The notes below the pieces were generated by a model that made no database searches, was not told the DNA's origin, and saw nothing but the letters and a program-made list of their open reading frames with translations. Below, one piece after another: positions 46,102-54,105 of a stretch of DNA of 64,000 nt. Both the position numbers and the translations under genes were made by a program. Numbering within the stretch: position 1 is the first letter of the stretch; the number at the start of each line of letters is the position of its first letter. Origin of the DNA: Acinetobacter rudis (GTDB lineage: Bacteria; Pseudomonadota; Gammaproteobacteria; Pseudomonadales; Moraxellaceae); contig NZ_JAVIDR010000002.1 of assembly GCF_031157835.1 (NCBI RefSeq), positions 186,001 through 250,000 on the forward strand, read 5' to 3'.

Positions 46102-47421
46102 CTATGCTTGAGCTTTAGCCATTAATTGTTCAATATCATCAATACTTTTCACTACATTTGCAGTTAAAACATGAGGTCCTTGAGCCGTCACTAGCACATC
46201 GTCCTCAATGCGAATACCTATGCCGCGCCATTGCTCGTCAACCGTCATATCATCAGGAGCGATATACAAACCCGGCTCAACAGTAATCACCATACCTGCC
46301 TCAAACTGTCGTGGTGCAGCATCAATTTGATATTCACCGACATCATGAACATCCATCCCGAGCCAATGGCCTGTGCCGTGCATATAAAAACGGTGATACG
46401 CTTCGGTATTAATAAGCTCTTCAACCTCACCTTTTAGTAGCCCTAACGCTACCAACCCACTCACCAAAACTTGAACTGCTGCATAATGAGGTTGTTTATA
46501 TGACACACCCACCTGTATTTGTTCAATTGCGGCTAACTGTGCATCAAGTACAACTTGATATAGTGCTTTTTGTTGCGGACTAAAACGACCATTGACGGGG
46601 AAAGTACGGCTAATATCACCTGCATAAAATTGATATTCACAACCAGCATCAATTAAGACCAAATCACCATCTTTAAGCTCTTGATCATTTTCAACATAAT
46701 GTAAAATACATCCGTTTGCACCACCACCAACAATACTGCCATATGCAGGTACACAACCTTTTTGGCCAAAGATATAATTTATTTCAGCCTCTAAAGCATA
46801 TTCCATCATGCCAGGATGTACACATTGCATAGCACGTACATGAGCTTTGGCACTAATATCTGCAGCAATCTGCATCATCTCAATTTCAGTGGCAGATTTA
46901 ATTAGACGCATTTCATCGACAATACAATCTAATGACTTAATTTGCATTGGAACTTTAAATTGACGACTCTGTGCTAATTTACCAAGCCAAGATGTAATAC
47001 GAGCTTCAAACTGCGAGTTCTGACCGATGCGATAATAAAAATTATCACTATGTGTGATTTTACTTAGGATTTCTTCATCAAGCAGATCAATTGCATAAGC
47101 TTCATCGGCATCATAATCGTCTATAGCCCCATCTATTCCTGCGCGATAACCATTCCAGATTTCCATTTCGGGATCACGCTCACGGCAAAATAAGCTATAC
47201 AGATAATTGCTCGGATCTTCACCCGTCTCAATGACTGCAACTGCTTCAGGTTCTGCAAATCCGGTTAGATAATAAAAACTACTATCTGCACGATATTTGT
47301 AGTCAGCATCCCGATTACGCATCGCCACCGGACTAGTCGCGATAATCGCAACACTATTCGGCCCCATTGTTTGTGCAAGTTGATCACGACGCTGCTTAAA
47401 TTCTGTTTGAGCTATTTTCAT
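46102..47421 (-). CDS. pepP: Xaa-Pro aminopeptidase
   Basis: A 439-residue dinuclear-metal peptidase releasing N-terminal residues before proline. The AMP-N domain (1-175; SFYYLTGFAEPEAVAVI) precedes the pita-bread fold with all ligands: LIDAGCEYQFYAGDISRTFP (two Asp), HGTGHWLGMDVHD (His), TVEPGLYI and GIRIEDDVLV (two Glu). Same neighbours as E. coli pepP. Confidence 0.95.
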   Translation of the reverse strand: MKIAQTEFKQRRDQLAQTMGPNSVAIIATSPVAMRNRDADYKYRADSSFYYLTGFAEPEAVAVIETGEDPSNYLYSLFCRERDPEMEIWNGYRAGIDGAIDDYDADEAYAIDLLDEEILSKITHSDNFYYRIGQNSQFEARITSWLGKLAQSRQFKVPMQIKSLDCIVDEMRLIKSATEIEMMQIAADISAKAHVRAMQCVHPGMMEYALEAEINYIFGQKGCVPAYGSIVGGGANGCILHYVENDQELKDGDLVLIDAGCEYQFYAGDISRTFPVNGRFSPQQKALYQVVLDAQLAAIEQIQVGVSYKQPHYAAVQVLVSGLVALGLLKGEVEELINTEAYHRFYMHGTGHWLGMDVHDVGEYQIDAAPRQFEAGMVITVEPGLYIAPDDMTVDEQWRGIGIRIEDDVLVTAQGPHVLTANVVKSIDDIEQLMAKAQA

Positions 47422-47552
47422 AAGGTGCCAATCTGTTCCAATAGAATAAAGATGCAGCCAAATTTACGCATGGGAAAATGACTGCATGGGGATCAAAACT
47501 AAAAGCTTAATACAAAACAGTGTAAAATTAACACACTGTACATGACATGGCC

Positions 47553-48179
47553 TTAGCTCGGACGATGTGGAGTAAACATCTCAACCACTGAGTCTGTCTG
47601 TACTGAACGCTTATGTAACTTTTGCTGATAATGTTTTAACAGACTACTCTCTGTAACTTCAATCTTTTTACGCCCCATCGCCAATGAGACAGGAATTAGG
47701 CGCACGAACTCAAATAGCTCCTGATAACTCATCTCACCTTCTTCATCATCATCGCTTGCCTCAAATTCGACAGCCGCAACTTCTTGTAAATGCTCTATGA
47801 GGTCACGCTCATCACTACGCAAATGTCCAGAAGCTAAACCAAAGCCCAACACAACCCCAGCACACCAGTCTGCCAAAGCTTGTACTCGCTCCTCCAGACC
47901 ATGTTCGTCATCAGGTAGCATGGGTAAATAATCAAGCTCGTCCTCACTTAATGCATGGGCAACATCTTCTGCTTCATCAGATAATACTGCTAATGCCTCT
48001 TGGTCTAATTCAGGTACATTTAACGTGTCCATGATTTGTAACCATTCATCGCGGCTAGGTGCTTGTGTTACACAAACTATACCTGTAAGCAAACCATGTA
48101 GCTCACTTGGGCTAGAAATTTCTTCAATACCCTGAAAAAATGCGTTCCACGTTGACCAACCTGAAATATCGTCTTGCAT
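47553..48179 (-). CDS. UPF0149/YgfB-family protein
   Basis: A 208-residue acidic helical protein with the UPF0149 features SPSELHGLLTGIVC near the start and ADWCAGVVLGFGLAS in the middle. Function unsettled in general; it is the usual first gene before pepP. ATG at 48179 is preferred over a TTG four codons upstream. Divergent from the coiled-coil/zapA genes. Confidence 0.87.
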   Translation of the reverse strand: MQDDISGWSTWNAFFQGIEEISSPSELHGLLTGIVCVTQAPSRDEWLQIMDTLNVPELDQEALAVLSDEAEDVAHALSEDELDYLPMLPDDEHGLEERVQALADWCAGVVLGFGLASGHLRSDERDLIEHLQEVAAVEFEASDDDEEGEMSYQELFEFVRLIPVSLAMGRKKIEVTESSLLKHYQQKLHKRSVQTDSVVEMFTPHRPS

Positions 48180-48244
48180 TCGTTTATCCAATCTCTATAC
48201 TGCGTTATATATTACCTTTGATTGCGACTCTGTGCGACCATCTT

Positions 48245-48796
48245 ATGTTAGAACAATTACAGCGTTTAAAAACGCATCTAGATGCTTTAAACAAACGCCT
48301 TGAGAAAGTTGAAAATGAAAATGCTTCGCTGCAGCAAACGCAAGCCAACAGCGAGGCGCAATTTCGTGAGCAAATTTCTCAAAAAGACGAAAGTATAAAG
48401 CAGAAGCAACTGCAAATTGATCAGTTAAATCATCAACTCTCGCAAGCTAAATCAGAATTTAAACAACTCAATACCGACGCTACCGCTTTGGCTGAACGCT
48501 ATGGCCGTTTGGAAAAAAGTTGTACTGATCTGAAAAACCGCTTTCAGGAGATTCTCACTGAACGTAATGAGTTACGTGCGGTCAAAGAAAAGATGTTGGG
48601 TGATCAGAAAAAAACTCACCAGCAAATTGAAGAGCTTCAAGCTGAGCGTGGACGTTTAATCCAAAAAAATGATCATGCAAAGGTTAAAGTTGAAGCGATT
48701 ATTCAGCGTTTAGCAACACTTGGTACTGAACAAGATCAACATGCGCAAGAAATTCAACAACTTGCTCACCCAACAGAACTGCATGAGGAAATTTAA
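48245..48796 (+). CDS. Coiled-coil protein upstream of zapA
   Basis: A 183-residue protein that is almost wholly coiled coil (LQRLKTHLDALNKRLEKVEN, then long Gln/Glu/Lys heptads). Short coiled-coil proteins (ZapB-like/TIGR02449) often precede zapA in gammaproteobacteria; this one is longer than those I know. It could support cell division, by context only. It ends 2 bases before zapA, and GAGGAAAT in its last codons serves as the zapA ribosome site. Confidence 0.75.
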   Translation: MLEQLQRLKTHLDALNKRLEKVENENASLQQTQANSEAQFREQISQKDESIKQKQLQIDQLNHQLSQAKSEFKQLNTDATALAERYGRLEKSCTDLKNRFQEILTERNELRAVKEKMLGDQKKTHQQIEELQAERGRLIQKNDHAKVKVEAIIQRLATLGTEQDQHAQEIQQLAHPTELHEEI

Positions 48797-48798
48797 TC

Positions 48799-49083
48799 AT
48801 GTCTGATGTAGTGGCTTTAGAATTACGACTCATCGAACAAAGTTTTCGCCTCTCCACAACCGTAGATCAGCAAGCTGATCTTGAACGTGCAGGTCAACAA
48901 CTGAATGAAAAGTTTCAAGAGTTTCGTCGCAAAGCACCCAATATGGAACACAATAAATTAGTCATTTTGGTTGCTCTTGAATTAATGCAAGAGGTTTTAT
49001 CTTTAAATAAAACCTTACAGCAATATTCACACTGCGAACGTCTGCTCAGTAGTATGATCGAAGAAATTAACAAAGCGGTTTAA
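48799..49083 (+). CDS. zapA: Cell division protein ZapA
   Basis: A 94-residue FtsZ-ring-associated protein: an N-terminal beta domain (VVALELRLIEQSFRLS), the DLERAGQQLNEKFQEFR helix, and the long dimerising helix beginning LVILVALELMQEVL. It bundles FtsZ filaments at midcell. Context (ygfB-pepP divergent, 6S RNA downstream) is the same as E. coli zapA. Confidence 0.9.
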   Translation: MSDVVALELRLIEQSFRLSTTVDQQADLERAGQQLNEKFQEFRRKAPNMEHNKLVILVALELMQEVLSLNKTLQQYSHCERLLSSMIEEINKAV

Positions 49084-49095
49084 TACCGCTTTTTC
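49072..49095 (+). terminator. Terminator at the zapA stop codon
   Basis: AAAGCGGT (49072-49079) pairs with ACCGCTTT (49085-49092), with a T-rich tail. It includes the zapA stop and separates zapA from the 6S RNA gene. Confidence 0.75.
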
Positions 49096-49152
49096 TTTGT
49101 CCAAACAATTTATCTACGACCATTTATTTGTAGAAAAAGTGAATTTCAGCAT

Positions 49153-49180
49153 TTGCCAATTTACATAGTTTAGTTATACT
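49153..49180 (+). promoter_or_regulatory. Promoter of the 6S RNA gene
   Basis: TTGCCA (49153-49158), 16-base spacer, TATACT (49175-49180). Predicted start near 49188 agrees with the expected 6S 5' end. Confidence 0.7.
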
Positions 49181-49187
49181 GTAAACC

Positions 49188-49370
49188 ACTCTAGGATGTT
49201 TGCCAGCCGGTCGAATTCCCCTGAGCCGATATCTACATCTTAGGATGTGTTCTGCATATTTAGAGCGTATGCCTGCCTTGTGTAGGAAACCCAGCAAGTA
49301 TGCGTCACGTCCACCTTGAACTTTAAGGGTTCAAGGGTAACGACATGCAGCGGCATCTCTGGAGACTTTA
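49188..49370 (+). ncRNA. ssrS: 6S RNA
   Basis: An about 183-base RNA that binds sigma70-RNA polymerase as a promoter mimic. Segments identical or nearly so to E. coli 6S: CCCCTGAGCCGATAT on the 5' strand, CACCTTGAACTTTAAGGG and TTCAAGGGTAACG on the 3' side, and GCGGCATCTCTGGAG, which pairs with the 5' end CTCTAGGATG. Downstream of zapA, as in many gammaproteobacteria. Ends are approximate. The usual next gene (5-formyltetrahydrofolate cyclo-ligase) is absent; prophage follows. Confidence 0.93.
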
Positions 49371-49444
49371 TTTTAGATTAAAAACAACAACTTACAACAA
49401 ATACAAACCTTAAATATCATTCATATATCAAACTAAAATCACCA

Positions 49445-49464
49445 TGTAGCCACTGTGTAGCCAC
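49445..49464 (+). repeat. Tandem TGTAGCCAC repeat ahead of the integrase
   Basis: TGTAGCCAC occurs at 49445-49453 and again at 49456-49464, an 11-base period (one helical turn). Its place between 6S RNA and int suits integrase arm-type or excisionase sites; function not shown. Confidence 0.4.
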
Positions 49465-49524
49465 TAGCTTTATATCTAACTATTTCTTATTATTGCTTAT
49501 TAACGTATTGCAAAGAAAATACAC

Positions 49525-50877
49525 ATGTCAGTTGAGCGATTTAAATTAACTAAAACATTCGTTGATAATTTGGATTTTTCACCAGAAAAACAAGTTTTTT
49601 ATAAAGATGCTGAACTAGTAGGATTTGCCCTGCGTGTAACAAAAGTCAAAAGTTATATTGTCGAAAAAAAACTACCTGGTGGTGTCACCTGTCGAGTTAC
49701 TATCGGTCAACATGGGGTCTGGACTGTTGCTCAAGCAAGAGAGGCTGCTAGAGAATATTTATTAATGATCTCTAAAGGCATTAACCCCAATACAATCAAA
49801 AAAGAAAAATCAAACGACATTAAAAACAATATTGCACTAAATAAACAAATACCCACACTTCGTGAAGCATATGACTTCTATAAATCTAAAAAGAAATTGT
49901 CTGAAGCATCGCTTGTTGCATATGAATTGTGTGTAAGTAAGTACTTCAATGATTGGGAAGATACCAAACTTTCAGATATCACCAAGAAGATGGTTCAAGA
50001 TAAATTCTATGAACTATCAGAGCACAGCCAATCTAGGGCCAATATAGCAATCAAATTTTTACACGCTGTTTTTAATTTCTGTTCCGATAATTATCTTGGT
50101 GATAATGATCAAAAGGTTTTGACTAGCGAAAATCCAGCTAAGATCATCACCGAAACGAAATCACTCAATAAAATTAAACGCAGACGTAACTATATTCGAT
50201 CAGATCAACAACATGACTGGTCTTTCCATGTGACAACCACTCATTGGGAAGGTCAGCAAAATGACAATAAGCATGCCTATACCAATCAGGATTATTTAAT
50301 CTTAATTGCTTTGACTGGGTTTCGTAGAGAAGAAGCTGAGCGTATCGAGTGGGCCAATGTTGATTTAAAGTATGGTGCTATAACAGTCACAGATACTAAA
50401 AATGGTGAAGATCTAACTTTGCCAGTTGGTGAAGTACTTTGGAATATTCTAAAGTCACGAAAATTGCGCTCTGAAGGGTCCAAGTATGTCTTCCCTGGTA
50501 AGTTTGCTGACACACATATTGTAGATCGGCGAATTGCTAGAGAGAAAATTATAGAAAAGTCTGGCATCCAGTTTACCTTTCATGATTTGCGTCGAACATT
50601 TAGTACTATTGCCAACAGCTTGGCCATAGGTAGCTACACAATCAAAAGACTAATCAATCACACCATGGATGATAATAACCATGATGTAACTGATGCCTAT
50701 GTACAGGTCTCTTTTGATGACTTGCGAAAAGCTATGAACTTAATTGAAAATGTCGTGTTATCAGAAGATGCTAAAAGCCTAATCAAAAACCGGATCTATT
50801 TTGAGAAAGGTAAGCGAAGAAATTTTGAAGAGGATTGGAGTGCTAATATTGAAAAGGTTTGCCAATTAAATGGATAA
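49525..50877 (+). CDS. int: Tyrosine-type site-specific integrase
   Basis: A 450-residue prophage integrase. The N-terminal DUF4102-like arm-binding domain (VDNLDFSPEKQVFYKDAELV, VTIGQHGVWTVAQAREAARE) precedes a SAM-like core-binding domain and a catalytic domain with the tetrad in LTGFRREEAERIEW (Arg), FTFHDLRRTFST (His, Arg), INHTMDDNNHDVTDAYVQ (His, Tyr). It starts about 155 bases after the 6S RNA and points away from it, as expected if the phage integrated at or near the ssrS 3' end. Confidence 0.93.
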   Translation: MSVERFKLTKTFVDNLDFSPEKQVFYKDAELVGFALRVTKVKSYIVEKKLPGGVTCRVTIGQHGVWTVAQAREAAREYLLMISKGINPNTIKKEKSNDIKNNIALNKQIPTLREAYDFYKSKKKLSEASLVAYELCVSKYFNDWEDTKLSDITKKMVQDKFYELSEHSQSRANIAIKFLHAVFNFCSDNYLGDNDQKVLTSENPAKIITETKSLNKIKRRRNYIRSDQQHDWSFHVTTTHWEGQQNDNKHAYTNQDYLILIALTGFRREEAERIEWANVDLKYGAITVTDTKNGEDLTLPVGEVLWNILKSRKLRSEGSKYVFPGKFADTHIVDRRIAREKIIEKSGIQFTFHDLRRTFSTIANSLAIGSYTIKRLINHTMDDNNHDVTDAYVQVSFDDLRKAMNLIENVVLSEDAKSLIKNRIYFEKGKRRNFEEDWSANIEKVCQLNG

Positions 50878-51535
50878 AATTTTAAAGCTGATAAAAGATC
50901 ATTGGATTAAACCTTTCATCATTATTGGGTTATTTTTAGCATGCCTATCAATCTCTATTCTTGTGAAGAAATGGTTTGGCATGGATGGCGATTATCTTTC
51001 TGCATTTGCTACATTGGCTGCAGCTGTGGTGGCTCTTTATCTTTATACTGATTGGAAGGATGTTCAAAGGCATGAAATTACTAAGCAGGCCCTTATCGCT
51101 TTAATCAAACTAAAGACCCATATAGATAATAATTATTTTGAAGCAAATTACCACCTAGATAGTTACTTCCTGAAAGAAGAAACCCCTCAAATATCCGGCA
51201 AGTTTGTAGAAGATAGGCTGTACAGTGCAAAAAACTCTCAGCAACAAAAAGAAGAATACAAAATACAGTTAGATAAGTTGCTTGTAATATTATATGAAAA
51301 GATCGATATATATGAGGCTGTTTCAGGATCAACGTTGATTAAAGAGGAGAATAGAGCATTCAACTTTCCAAGCTTTGCTTACCACATATCAAATATGTAC
51401 ACCTGTGCTAGTAATGGAGATTTGGAGAGTATTAAAACTCATAGAGTGTTAGCACCAAGTGCAAAAATAAAGTTTGAAACAACTTATTATAATGATTTAC
51501 TTCAAAAACTTAAGCGAGAGGTTAGTCTCCGATAA
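50870..51535 (+). CDS. Uncharacterised prophage membrane protein
   Basis: A 221-residue protein with two N-terminal membrane helices (about 14-33 and 42-61) and a soluble, charged remainder (about 62-221) likely in the cytosol. I do not recognise the family. It overlaps the int gene by 8 bases, so it is co-expressed with integrase and thus in the lysogen or during establishment. A two-helix anchor with a cytosolic effector region is seen in some exclusion or abortive-infection proteins, but that is only a resemblance of layout. Confidence 0.72.
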   Translation: MDKILKLIKDHWIKPFIIIGLFLACLSISILVKKWFGMDGDYLSAFATLAAAVVALYLYTDWKDVQRHEITKQALIALIKLKTHIDNNYFEANYHLDSYFLKEETPQISGKFVEDRLYSAKNSQQQKEEYKIQLDKLLVILYEKIDIYEAVSGSTLIKEENRAFNFPSFAYHISNMYTCASNGDLESIKTHRVLAPSAKIKFETTYYNDLLQKLKREVSLR

Positions 51536-51600
51536 TGAGCCTGTCAATATACAGCTAAATTACACAAATTCTTTTAGAAGGTAATTGCAGAACACTGCCC

Positions 51601-51843
51601 TCACTCAGAGGGCCACCCATCACTCAATCGCCCGACATCAACTGCGTGTCCATCAGCCGCTTCTGCCATCGTTCGATATTCAGCGACGCACTCCTGGAGT
51701 ATGTCTGAGCTGGTATTGGTGTACTTAATGATGGTTTCTTTGGGAGCTGTGGACATACGGCTTTTGGCTGTATCGAGTTGCTTTGAAATTTCATATGTTG
51801 TTTTATGTAATATATTTAACCCATAATCAAATGTAATACCTTT
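51601..51843 (-). pseudogene. Remnant of an Rz-like phage lysis gene (3' part)
   Basis: An 80-codon frame read leftward, open from an in-frame TAG to a TGA at 51601-51603. Its C-terminal half (EISKQLDTAKSRM, ILQECVAEYRTMAEAADGHA, VDVGRLSDGWPSE) resembles the C-terminus of Rz/DUF2514-type inner-membrane spanins in Acinetobacter phages, by recollection. No N-terminal membrane helix or start with a ribosome site is present, so it is a broken copy. A complete, different spanin pair exists at 53601-54105. It ends in the hairpin GCCCTC/GAGGGC (51597-51613). Confidence 0.5.
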
Positions 51844-51893
51844 CTATTTATTGATATATTAGAGACAAATCAAACCTATTAAATTTCACTTTC

Positions 51894-52859
51894 ATGGCAA
51901 TAAATAATACATATCCAATTGTTGATATATCTCATATTAATCAAGATAATATTGAGTCTCAAGGAACAAAAGATAAATTTTGGTATATAGAACAAAATGA
52001 AACTTACCTTTTTAAGTCTATCCAGGTGACAAAAGAGGGTGTGAGCCATCTTCGAATTGGGGAGGACTGTTCAGAAAAAATTGCATGTGAAATCGCTAAA
52101 CTCTTACATATTCCACATGCTCACTATGAATTAGCTGATTATAAAGGATTGAGGGGAGTTATTTCTAAAAATTTTATCTCCAAAAATAAAGGAGAATTTT
52201 TAGTCTCAGGAAAAGAGCTACTCGAAAAACTATATTTAGATTCCAACAATGAACAAGTCCATCAAAGAATAACTCGTGTATTTATTATTATGGAACATCT
52301 TATTAAGAGAAAGCCTATGGATTTTAACTCATTAGAAAACATAAAATCTGCTGGGGAATATTTTACTGGCTATTTAATGCTCGATGCTTTGATTTCTAAT
52401 CAAGATAGACATAACGAAAACTGGGGGTTGATTCAAAGAGTAGATGGAAAAAGGCACCTAGCTATATCATTTGATCATGGAGCCAGTTTGGGTAAGAATC
52501 TTAAGGATAGTGAAAAAAAAGAGCGGTTACTTACCTCGGATAAGGGTAGATCTGTTGCCAATTTCACATCTCGTGCTAAATCTTGGTTTTATTTAAATAA
52601 CGAAAAGACTTCAAGACTTAAAGTATTGGAGGCTTTTAATACTTTTGGTAAATTCTACCCTTGCGCTTATGAAGCATGGATACATCGTCTATCAGAAATT
52701 AATGATAACGCAATTGAAGAAATTATCTGGAATATACCTAGTGAATTAATGAGCGAAATATCTAAAAAATTCGCATTTGAGATGATTAAATGTAATAAGC
52801 AAGCTATCATAGCTAGTCTAGTAATCCCTGATTCATTGAACACCCCTAATTCTGAGTAA
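51894..52859 (+). CDS. HipA-fold (HipA/CtkA-like) protein kinase of the prophage accessory cassette
   Basis: A 321-residue kinase-like protein. Visible landmarks: a candidate ATP-binding lysine K41 in YLFKSI, EDCSEKIACEIAKLL (57-71, helix C-like), YKGLRGVISKNF, the catalytic-loop motif SNQDRHNENWGLI (D171, H173, N176) and the metal-binding ISFDHGASLG (D194). These match HipA/CtkA serine/threonine kinases. It is shorter than HipA (about 440) and appears to lack HipA's N-terminal subdomain. No HipB-like DNA-binding gene is adjacent; the partner, 6 bases downstream, is a HIRAN protein. Role as toxin, defence effector or regulator is unknown. Confidence 0.78.
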   Translation: MAINNTYPIVDISHINQDNIESQGTKDKFWYIEQNETYLFKSIQVTKEGVSHLRIGEDCSEKIACEIAKLLHIPHAHYELADYKGLRGVISKNFISKNKGEFLVSGKELLEKLYLDSNNEQVHQRITRVFIIMEHLIKRKPMDFNSLENIKSAGEYFTGYLMLDALISNQDRHNENWGLIQRVDGKRHLAISFDHGASLGKNLKDSEKKERLLTSDKGRSVANFTSRAKSWFYLNNEKTSRLKVLEAFNTFGKFYPCAYEAWIHRLSEINDNAIEEIIWNIPSELMSEISKKFAFEMIKCNKQAIIASLVIPDSLNTPNSE

Positions 52860-52865
52860 CTTTTA

Positions 52866-53585
52866 ATGAAAACTGTTTATATTCTTTGGCAAGATTCATC
52901 TTATAGTGGGAGAATGTGGCACACAGTAGCTAAAATTAACTTAACCAATTCAGGTACTTACTTGCTTAACTATACTATTGGAGCAAAAAACCCTCGATTT
53001 CAACCATTCGTAAAAATGGCGGATAAATCCAAAAAATATGAGTCTAATGAGCTTTTCAATTTCCTTAAAAATAGGATCCCTCCAGAAAGCAGACCAGAAC
53101 ACGAAGCACTATTTCAATGGTGTGACTTAGATACTCAATCAAATTATTTAGAACTTTTAGCTATTTCAGGTGGTGAAAAAGCTACTGATAATTATCGTGT
53201 CATAAGTCTTCCAGAGAATTCTAATGGTCAATATATTAGTACCTTTTTTGTTAGTGGTATTCGCTACCTATCAGATGAGCAGAAGAATAAGATTGCTCAA
53301 CTCAAAGATGGATATCAAATTGATTATAAATTTGAAGATGATAATGTAAATGATCCTCATGCTGTTCTTTTATTAGAAAACTCAGAACATACGATGATTG
53401 GTTATTACCCTCGCTATTTAACTGAAGATCTACGAAATCTAAATAAGTGTGGTGTTGATATTAAAATTCAGATTATTAAAGTCAATGTCGATGCCCCTGA
53501 ACAATTTAGATTGTTATGCAGAACAATTGCTGAGTGGCCAAAAAATTTTCAATCCTGTAACAATGAAGAGTTCCAAGACTTTTAG
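52866..53585 (+). CDS. HIRAN-domain protein, partner of the HipA-fold kinase
   Basis: A 239-residue protein. Residues about 125-215 are a HIRAN domain: STFFVSGIRYL, then DDNVNDPHAVLLLENSEHTMIGYYPR, the strand-loop pattern known from HLTF-type HIRAN domains, which bind 3' ends of single-stranded DNA. Residues 1-110 (SYSGRMWHTVAKINL, YESNELFNFLKNRIPPESRPE) form a separate domain that by eye resembles the small N-terminal subdomain missing from the adjacent kinase. It follows the kinase stop by 6 bases, so the two form an operon. A DNA-damage or phage-DNA sensor coupled to a kinase is a reasonable guess. Confidence 0.72.
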   Translation: MKTVYILWQDSSYSGRMWHTVAKINLTNSGTYLLNYTIGAKNPRFQPFVKMADKSKKYESNELFNFLKNRIPPESRPEHEALFQWCDLDTQSNYLELLAISGGEKATDNYRVISLPENSNGQYISTFFVSGIRYLSDEQKNKIAQLKDGYQIDYKFEDDNVNDPHAVLLLENSEHTMIGYYPRYLTEDLRNLNKCGVDIKIQIIKVNVDAPEQFRLLCRTIAEWPKNFQSCNNEEFQDF

Positions 53586-53594
53586 TCATCCATA

Positions 53595-53614
53595 AAGCCC
53601 TCACCTGAGGGCTT
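53595..53614. terminator. Hairpin at the convergent ends of the HIRAN gene and Rz1
   Basis: AAGCCCTCA (53595-53603) pairs with TGAGGGCTT (53606-53614). It lies 10 bases after the HIRAN stop and covers the Rz1 stop codon. A similar hairpin lies at 51597-51613. Confidence 0.6.
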
Positions 53615-53858
53615 CCACAATCGCACCATGTTTCGCCTGACATTCATTGTATTTGATCACTGTATCAAGCGACCACAGAATTAATACGCTACCCTGCCCT
53701 GATTCTAGTTGTTGTAGATCAGGACAAGGTGCAAGTAGATTAGCTGGTATTTTTGGAGATAAGGCTGTTGAGCTGACGCACCCCGTCATCGTCAATACAG
53801 ATATTCCGATACACAGGCCGATCAATGATTTTTTGCACTTCTTTAATAACCACTTCAT
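53601..53858 (-). CDS. Outer-membrane spanin subunit, Rz1-like lipoprotein
   Basis: An 85-residue lipoprotein whose start lies inside the Rz gene in another frame: positively charged start, hydrophobic segment IGLCIGISVLTMTGC with lipobox cysteine near 27, then a short Pro-containing stretch and LAPCPDLQQLE. It overlaps Rz by 119 bases, the classic spanin arrangement. It links to Rz across the periplasm to fuse membranes at lysis. Start ATG 53858 preferred; one at 53891 adds 11 residues. Confidence 0.85.
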   Translation of the reverse strand: MKWLLKKCKKSLIGLCIGISVLTMTGCVSSTALSPKIPANLLAPCPDLQQLESGQGSVLILWSLDTVIKYNECQAKHGAIVEALR

Positions 53859-54105
53859 TTTTGACTCGCTGTTCTGATTTAAGTTTTTCATAGTCAGTAC
53901 TTGCTTGGTTTACCTTATCTTGTGCTTTGACTAACTCTTTTTGTTGATCATCTTTAAGCTTCTGAATCTTTTGCTGACATTGGATTTCAGCTTTTTTAAC
54001 TTTACCGGCTAAATGATTGGTGTAAGCCAATTGCCCCAAGCAGATAAAAGAAAGGACCGCAATTGCGATCCAGTATTTGTATTTCCAAATCAAATATAAG
54101 TTCAT
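53740..54105 (-). CDS. Inner-membrane spanin subunit, Rz-like
   Basis: A 121-residue protein: one N-terminal membrane helix (WIAIAVLSFICLGQLAYT) and a long periplasmic coiled coil (EIQCQQKIQKLKDDQQKE through YEKLKSEQ), ending in a short globular tip. This is the Rz layout. Start at ATG 54105 overlaps the endolysin stop as ATGA, so it is coupled to it. Partner Rz1 is encoded within its 3' part. Confidence 0.87.
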   Translation of the reverse strand: MNLYLIWKYKYWIAIAVLSFICLGQLAYTNHLAGKVKKAEIQCQQKIQKLKDDQQKELVKAQDKVNQASTDYEKLKSEQRVKNEVVIKEVQKIIDRPVYRNICIDDDGVRQLNSLISKNTS

